Positions 7,208 through 10,804 of a stretch of 10,804 nucleotides of DNA are shown here, in pieces. The translations under genes were made by a program, and so were the position numbers. The notes under the pieces were generated by a model that ran no database searches, was not told the origin of the DNA, and saw only the letters and a program-made list of their open reading frames with translations. Every line of letters begins with the position of its first letter. Position 1 is the first letter of the stretch. The DNA is from Pseudomonadota bacterium (GTDB taxonomy: Bacteria > Pseudomonadota > Alphaproteobacteria > Rhizobiales > Xanthobacteraceae): the NCBI GenBank assembly GCA_023387695.1, contig JAEWHT010000224.1, positions 1 through 10,804 of the forward strand, in the 5' to 3' direction.

Positions 7208-7585
7208 TTAGTGGCTGATCATCCAGGGCCGCGCCGTCGGAAAGCCCTTTGCGCCGCTCTTCGTCTTGGTCACCAGCCGCGCGGGCTTCTTCCTGTCCGT
7301 CTCGCTCTTGTCCTTCACGGTCTTGCCCGACGAGCAGCAACCGCAGCCCGGGCCGTGCGAGGCCTTGTATTGCGCGAGCGTCTGCGGCGCGTGCGTGCTG
7401 CGTTCGTTGACGGCATGCGCCTTGCGCTTGTCGGCCGGCATGCAGAAGAAATTCGGCGCGGTCAGGATCACGCGGGGCGAAGAGACTTCGCAATGCGGGC
7501 AGGCTTGCGGATCGTCGCATTCCGCCATCGGGCGCAGATCCTTGAATGGACCACAATCGTCACAGAGATATTCATAGACCGGCAT
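7208..7585 (-). CDS. fmdB: FmdB-type zinc-ribbon protein of the formamidase operon
   Basis: This 125-residue protein starts MPVYEYLCDDCG, the standard FmdB/CxxC_CXXC_SSSS opening. Cys8/Cys11 and Cys29/Cys32 make two CxxC pairs that should bind one zinc. A basic, low-complexity tail follows (rich in Lys, Ser and Thr), with a further Cys cluster at 81, 83 and 84 (GPGCGCCSSG) and a lone Cys48. Known: fmdB accompanies fmdA in Methylophilus methylotrophus and was proposed to be a regulator; its molecular role is not settled. The ATG lies at 7583-7585 with a modest TAGGGA upstream. It sits 93 bp after fmdA and 44 bp before amiE, all co-directional. The 93-bp gap upstream holds no gene I can recognise. 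Confidence 0.88.
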   Translation of the reverse strand: MPVYEYLCDDCGPFKDLRPMAECDDPQACPHCEVSSPRVILTAPNFFCMPADKRKAHAVNERSTHAPQTLAQYKASHGPGCGCCSSGKTVKDKSETDRKKPARLVTKTKSGAKGFPTARPWMISH

Positions 7586-7678
7586 CGCATTATCCCTACG
7601 CTATTGCCTGTGAGAGAACGCCTCGCGGCGGATACGGGGCGGCAAACACACGCCGTCCCGCATCCCGTCGCGCAGGGA

Positions 7679-8908
7679 CTATTTGTCCGGCGAGATCGGC
7701 ATCTGGATGTCGCCGGTGATGTGCTTGATGGGACCCGCGGCCGACGGCATCACGTCGAAGTCGAAGATCTCCGTTGGTAGCCACAGCGTGGCGCAGGCGT
7801 TGGGTACGTCGACCACGCCCGAGATGTGGCCCTGGCAAGGCGCAGTGCCGAGGATCGAATAGGCCTGGGCGCCGGAGTAACCGAACTTCTTCAGGTACTC
7901 GATCGCATTCAAGCACGCCTGACGATACGCGATATGGACGTCGAGATAGTGCTGCTTGCCGGCCTCGTCGACCGAGATGCCCTCGAAGATCAGATAGTCC
8001 TTGTAGTTCGGCGTGATCGGCGACGGCTTGAAGATCGGGTTCTTGATCCCGTACTTCGACATGCCGTCCTTGATCACTTCCACCTTCAGGTGCAGCCAGC
8101 CGGCCATCTCGATGGCGCCGCAGAAGGTGATCTCGCCGTCGCCCTGGCTAAAGTGGAGGTCGCCCATCGAGAGACCCGCGCCCGGCACGTAGACCGGGAA
8201 GTAGATCTTCGAGCCACGCGAGAGATCCTTGATGTCGCAATTGCCGCCATGCTCGCGCGGCGGCACGGTGCGCGCACCCTCGGCGCCGATCTTGGCCTTG
8301 ACGTCGCCCTTGGCGCGGCCGCCATGCGCGGTCGCCGCGAACGGCGGGTTGGCAAGGCCAGGCACGCGGGTCGGGTTGGTCGAGATCAGCTCGGCCTCGC
8401 GCTTGTTCCAGGTCTCCAGCATCTTCGGATCGGGCAGACAGCCGATCAGGCCGGGATGAATGAGGCCTGCGAAATTCACGCCGGGCACGTGGCGCGACGA
8501 GGTGTAGAGACCCTTGATGTCCCAGATCGACTTCTGCGCCAGCGGGAAATGATCCGTGAGGAAGCCGCCACCGTTCTGCTTGGAGAAGAAGCCGTTGAAG
8601 CCCCAGAGGCTCTCCTTCATCGGACCGACGTCGAGCAGGTCAACAACGAGGAGGTCACCGGGCTCGGCGCCCTTGACGCCGATCGGACCGGAGAGGAAGT
8701 GCACGATCGACAGATCGATGTCGCGCACGTCGTCGGCGGAGTCGTTGTTCTTGATGAAGCCGCCGGTCCAGTCGTAGGTCTCGATGATGAAGTCGTCACC
8801 GGGATTGACCCAGGCCACGATCGGGATGTCGGGGTGCCAGCGGTTGTGCACCATGTCATTTTCGTAAGCCGACTTGGTGAGATCGACCTTGATCAGTGTC
8901 TCTGGCAT
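7679..8908 (-). CDS. fmdA: Formamidase (acetamidase/formamidase family)
   Basis: The 409 residues agree with the roughly 407 of Methylophilus methylotrophus FmdA. It hydrolyses formamide to formate and ammonia in the cytoplasm (EC 3.5.1.49), with weaker action on other short amides in known relatives. Family blocks are visible in order: HNRWHPDIP (21-29), EPGDLLVVDLLDVGP (82-96), VPGVNFAGLIHPGLIGCLPDP (141-161), HGGNCDIKDL (220-229), GDLHFSQGDGE (249-259), and the C-terminal LGTAPCQGHISGVVDVPN. The ATG at 8906-8908 is preceded by AAAGGGGAG at 8-base spacing. It starts 27 bp after urtE, so it is translated from the same transcript as the transporter. It is unrelated in fold to the AmiE nitrilase encoded two genes later. 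Confidence 0.95.
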   Translation of the reverse strand: MPETLIKVDLTKSAYENDMVHNRWHPDIPIVAWVNPGDDFIIETYDWTGGFIKNNDSADDVRDIDLSIVHFLSGPIGVKGAEPGDLLVVDLLDVGPMKESLWGFNGFFSKQNGGGFLTDHFPLAQKSIWDIKGLYTSSRHVPGVNFAGLIHPGLIGCLPDPKMLETWNKREAELISTNPTRVPGLANPPFAATAHGGRAKGDVKAKIGAEGARTVPPREHGGNCDIKDLSRGSKIYFPVYVPGAGLSMGDLHFSQGDGEITFCGAIEMAGWLHLKVEVIKDGMSKYGIKNPIFKPSPITPNYKDYLIFEGISVDEAGKQHYLDVHIAYRQACLNAIEYLKKFGYSGAQAYSILGTAPCQGHISGVVDVPNACATLWLPTEIFDFDVMPSAAGPIKHITGDIQMPISPDK

Positions 8909-8935
8909 CGAGATGCTCCCCTTTACTACGGTTGG

Positions 8936-9625
8936 TTAGACGGACAGATATTTCGAGACCTGCGCGGCATCGACGCTGTCGCGCGGGTCATCGCGTACGA
9001 TCGCGCCGTTCTCGATGACCAGCACGCGGTCGGCGATGTCGAGCGCGAAGCTCAGGACTTGCTCGGAGACGACGATCGAAAGACCCTTCTCGTCACGGAT
9101 GCGCTTGAGCGTCCGCGCCATGTCCTTGATGATCGACGGCTGGATGCCTTCGGTCGGCTCGTCGAGCAGCAGCACTTTTGGTTTGGTCGCGAGCGCGCGG
9201 GCGATCGCCAATTGCTGCTGTTGTCCGCCGGAGAGATTGCCGCCGCGGCGGCCCTTCATTTCCAACAGGACCGGAAACAGCTCATAGATATCGCCGGGCA
9301 CCTCGGAGCCGCCGGAGACCACGAGACCGGTCTCGATGTTCTCCTTCACCGTCATGGTGGAGAAGATCATGCGGCCCTGCGGCACATAAGCGAGACCTTT
9401 GGCGACGCGCTCATAGCTCGGCAAGCCACCGAGCTCGGCGCCGTCCATGGTCACCGAACCGCTCTTTGTCGGCAGGATGCCCATCAGCGATTTCATCAGT
9501 GTGGTCTTGCCCATGCCGTTGCGGCCCATGATCGCAACGATCTCGTTGGGCGCGACCTTGACGTTGAGCCCATGCAGCACCTCGCTCTGGCCGTAGGCGA
9601 CGTGAAGATCCGAAATTGCCAGCAT
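8936..9625 (-). CDS. urtE: Urea/short-amide ABC transporter, second ATPase subunit
   Basis: This LivF/UrtE-type ATPase has 229 residues from the ATG at 9623-9625. A GTG two codons upstream (9629-9631) is in frame, but the strong AAGGAGG lies one base from it and seven from the ATG, which decides for the ATG; the protein then begins MLAISDLHVAYG as UrtE proteins do. It has Walker A GRNGMGKTT (34-42), the Q-loop Gln83, LSGGQ (131-135) and Walker B LLLDEP with Glu156. Gln189 stands at the usual switch-His position, as is normal in the LivF group. It pairs with UrtD on the cytoplasmic face to drive import. The stop of urtD overlaps the ribosome site (TAAGGAGG), suggesting coupled translation. Confidence 0.92.
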   Translation of the reverse strand: MLAISDLHVAYGQSEVLHGLNVKVAPNEIVAIMGRNGMGKTTLMKSLMGILPTKSGSVTMDGAELGGLPSYERVAKGLAYVPQGRMIFSTMTVKENIETGLVVSGGSEVPGDIYELFPVLLEMKGRRGGNLSGGQQQQLAIARALATKPKVLLLDEPTEGIQPSIIKDMARTLKRIRDEKGLSIVVSEQVLSFALDIADRVLVIENGAIVRDDPRDSVDAAQVSKYLSV

Positions 9626-9637
9626 CGTCACGCCTCC

Positions 9638-10393
9638 TTAGTGACCCAAATAGACTTCAATGACCTTGGGATCGTTCTGCACCTTCTCCATCGTCCCCTC
9701 GGAGAGGATCTGGCCCTGGTGCAGCACGGTGACCTTGTGCGCGATGTCTTCGACGAACTTCATGTCGTGCTCGATCACCAGCACCGAGCGATTCTTGATG
9801 ATGCGGTTGAGCAATTCGGCAGTTTTGGCGCGCTCGGACACGCTCATGCCGGCGACGGGTTCGTCCAGCATGAGGAGATCGGGATCCTGGATCAGCAGCA
9901 TGCCGATCTCGAGCCACTGCTTCTGGCCATGGCTGAGCAGATCGGCGCTCATGTTCAGCTTGTCCTTCAGGAAAATCATTTCTGCGACTTCGTGCACGCG
10001 ATCGCGCACGGCGGCATCGCGGGTGAAGGTCAGCGCTCCGAACACCGAACGTCCACGCGGATAGGAGATCTCCAGATTCTCGAACACGGTGAGATCGTCG
10101 TAGATCGACGGATTCTGGAACTTGCGGCCGACACCGGTCTTGACGATCTCGTTCTCCTTCATCCGCGTCAACTCCTTGCCGCGAAACTGGATCGAGCCTG
10201 AGGTCGCTTTGGTCTTGCCGCAGATCAGGTCGAGCACGGTGGTTTTGCCGGCGCCATTCGGGCCGATGATCACGCGGATCTCGTTCTCGTCGACATAGAA
10301 GGAGAGATCGTTGACCGCCTTGAAGCCGTCGAACGACACGGTGAGAGCCTCGACCGCGAGCAGAAATTCCTTGGGCTGGTGTCCAATGAGCAT
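9638..10393 (-). CDS. urtD: Urea/short-amide ABC transporter, first ATPase subunit
   Basis: This is a 251-residue LivG/UrtD-type ATPase. Walker A GPNGAGKTT (44-52), Q-loop Gln93, signature LSHGQ (153-157) with the His typical of UrtD, Walker B LLMLDEP (Glu178) and switch His209 (IEHDM) are all intact. RKFQNPSIYDDLTVFENLE is a strong family block. The ATG at 10391-10393 has GAGGAG 8 bases upstream and lies 12 bp after urtC. It should form a heterodimer with UrtE powering the UrtB/UrtC permease. UrtD calls are reliable relative to LivG because of LSHGQ and RKFQNPS, but family names do not prove that urea is the substrate here. Confidence 0.93.
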   Translation of the reverse strand: MLIGHQPKEFLLAVEALTVSFDGFKAVNDLSFYVDENEIRVIIGPNGAGKTTVLDLICGKTKATSGSIQFRGKELTRMKENEIVKTGVGRKFQNPSIYDDLTVFENLEISYPRGRSVFGALTFTRDAAVRDRVHEVAEMIFLKDKLNMSADLLSHGQKQWLEIGMLLIQDPDLLMLDEPVAGMSVSERAKTAELLNRIIKNRSVLVIEHDMKFVEDIAHKVTVLHQGQILSEGTMEKVQNDPKVIEVYLGH

Positions 10394-10405
10394 GACCTAT
10401 TCTCC

Positions 10406-10804
10406 TCACTCCGCCGGGGCGCCGTCGGCGACCGAGCTGTCGGTCCAGCCATCAGGTTTGGGTTTGCGCGACGAGATCAGGCGGTCGATGCGCGGCTGCA
10501 CATAGTCGCCCCAGATCCCGGCAAGGCCGTTCGGGAATGCGAGCACCACGGCGATGAACAATCCGCCGAGGCCGAATAGCCACAATTCGGGGAACGTCTC
10601 TGAGAGGCTCGTCTTGGCGAAGTTGACCAGCAGCGTACCGTAGATGGCACCGAGGATGGAGAGCCGGCCGCCAACCGCGGTGTAGATCACCATTTCGATC
10701 GACGGCACGATGCCGACGAAGGACGGCGACATGAAGCCGACCTGCAGCGTGAACAAGGCGCCCCCGATAGCGGCGAGCGCGGCCGCCAGGCAGAACGCGA
10801 ACAC
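10406..10804 (-). CDS. urtC: Urea/short-amide ABC transporter permease, C-terminal part (5' end beyond window)
   Basis: The last 132 residues are visible, ending in TGA (10406-10408); the codon at the window edge is an internal GTG, not a start. The segment has three hydrophobic stretches (about residues 1-22, 35-62 and 72-98 of the visible part), and PSFVGIVPSIEMVIYTAVGGR followed by PELWLFGLGGLF matches the UrtC/LivM permease end. UrtC-type proteins are about 350 or more residues, so well over half is missing. The tail after residue 100 is hydrophilic (RIDRLISSRKPKPDGW) and should be cytoplasmic. With UrtB it would form the inner-membrane channel fed by a periplasmic binding protein. Both partner genes would be expected to the right. 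Confidence 0.88.
   Translation of the reverse strand: MFAFCLAAALAAIGGALFTLQVGFMSPSFVGIVPSIEMVIYTAVGGRLSILGAIYGTLLVNFAKTSLSETFPELWLFGLGGLFIAVVLAFPNGLAGIWGDYVQPRIDRLISSRKPKPDGWTDSSVADGAPAE

Noticed and set aside
7655..7679. GTCCC/GGGAC inverted repeat between fmdA and fmdB as an internal terminator or attenuator
   Set aside because: The stem is only 5 bp with a 15-base loop and no T-run; this is expected often in GC-rich DNA.
7826..10201. Open + strand frame of 791 codons opposite fmdA, urtE and urtD
   Set aside because: It runs antisense across three well-identified genes, its translation is rich in Asp, His, Arg and Ala with no recognised domain, and GC-rich third positions on the - strand explain the lack of stops.

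Overview
The window looks like chromosomal DNA of a high-GC alphaproteobacterium, most likely a Bradyrhizobium/Rhodopseudomonas-type organism. This rests on the GC-rich third codon positions, the long open shadow frames opposite real genes, the style of the asparagine-rich autotransporter, and the Urt/Fmd/AmiE gene set. It is inference from gene content; no search was run. Eight protein genes plus one C-terminal fragment fill almost all of the window. I saw no tRNA, rRNA, CRISPR array, insertion sequence or phage gene.

Left part, + strand (1-2735): the 3' six-sevenths of an NDP-forming acyl-CoA/acetate-CoA ligase (cut by the left edge), then after 100 bp an orphan MCE/MlaD-type membrane-anchored lipid-transport protein. 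A perfect 9-bp inverted repeat sits just before the MCE start, which lacks a Shine-Dalgarno sequence.

Middle, - strand (2739-5849): a 1036-residue classical (type V) autotransporter with a signal peptide, about 14 degenerate 23-26-residue repeats predicted to form a beta-helix, and a C-terminal beta-barrel ending in Trp. It converges on the MCE gene with only 3 bp between the two stop codons. The 273 bp upstream of it (5850-6122) holds a terminator candidate, clustered GTTG/CAAC half-sites and a possible 27-codon leader ORF.

Right part, - strand (6123-10804): a tight run transcribed in the order urtC (3' end only), urtD, urtE, fmdA, fmdB, amiE, with gaps of 12, 12 (after correcting the urtE start), 27, 93 and 44 bp. 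It joins an inner-membrane branched-chain-amino-acid/urea-type ABC importer to formamidase, a zinc-ribbon regulator-like protein and aliphatic amidase. Together they would import small amides or urea and hydrolyse formamide and short aliphatic amides to ammonia plus formate or short fatty acids, a nitrogen-scavenging unit. The transporter is named by similarity to the urea system; its position beside fmdA makes formamide/short amides a serious alternative substrate. The promoter and the rest of the transporter lie beyond the right edge.

I did not find a convincingly new system. The points most worth a second look are the amide operon's transporter specificity, the MCE 5' hairpin, and the autotransporter's repeat and cysteine layout.
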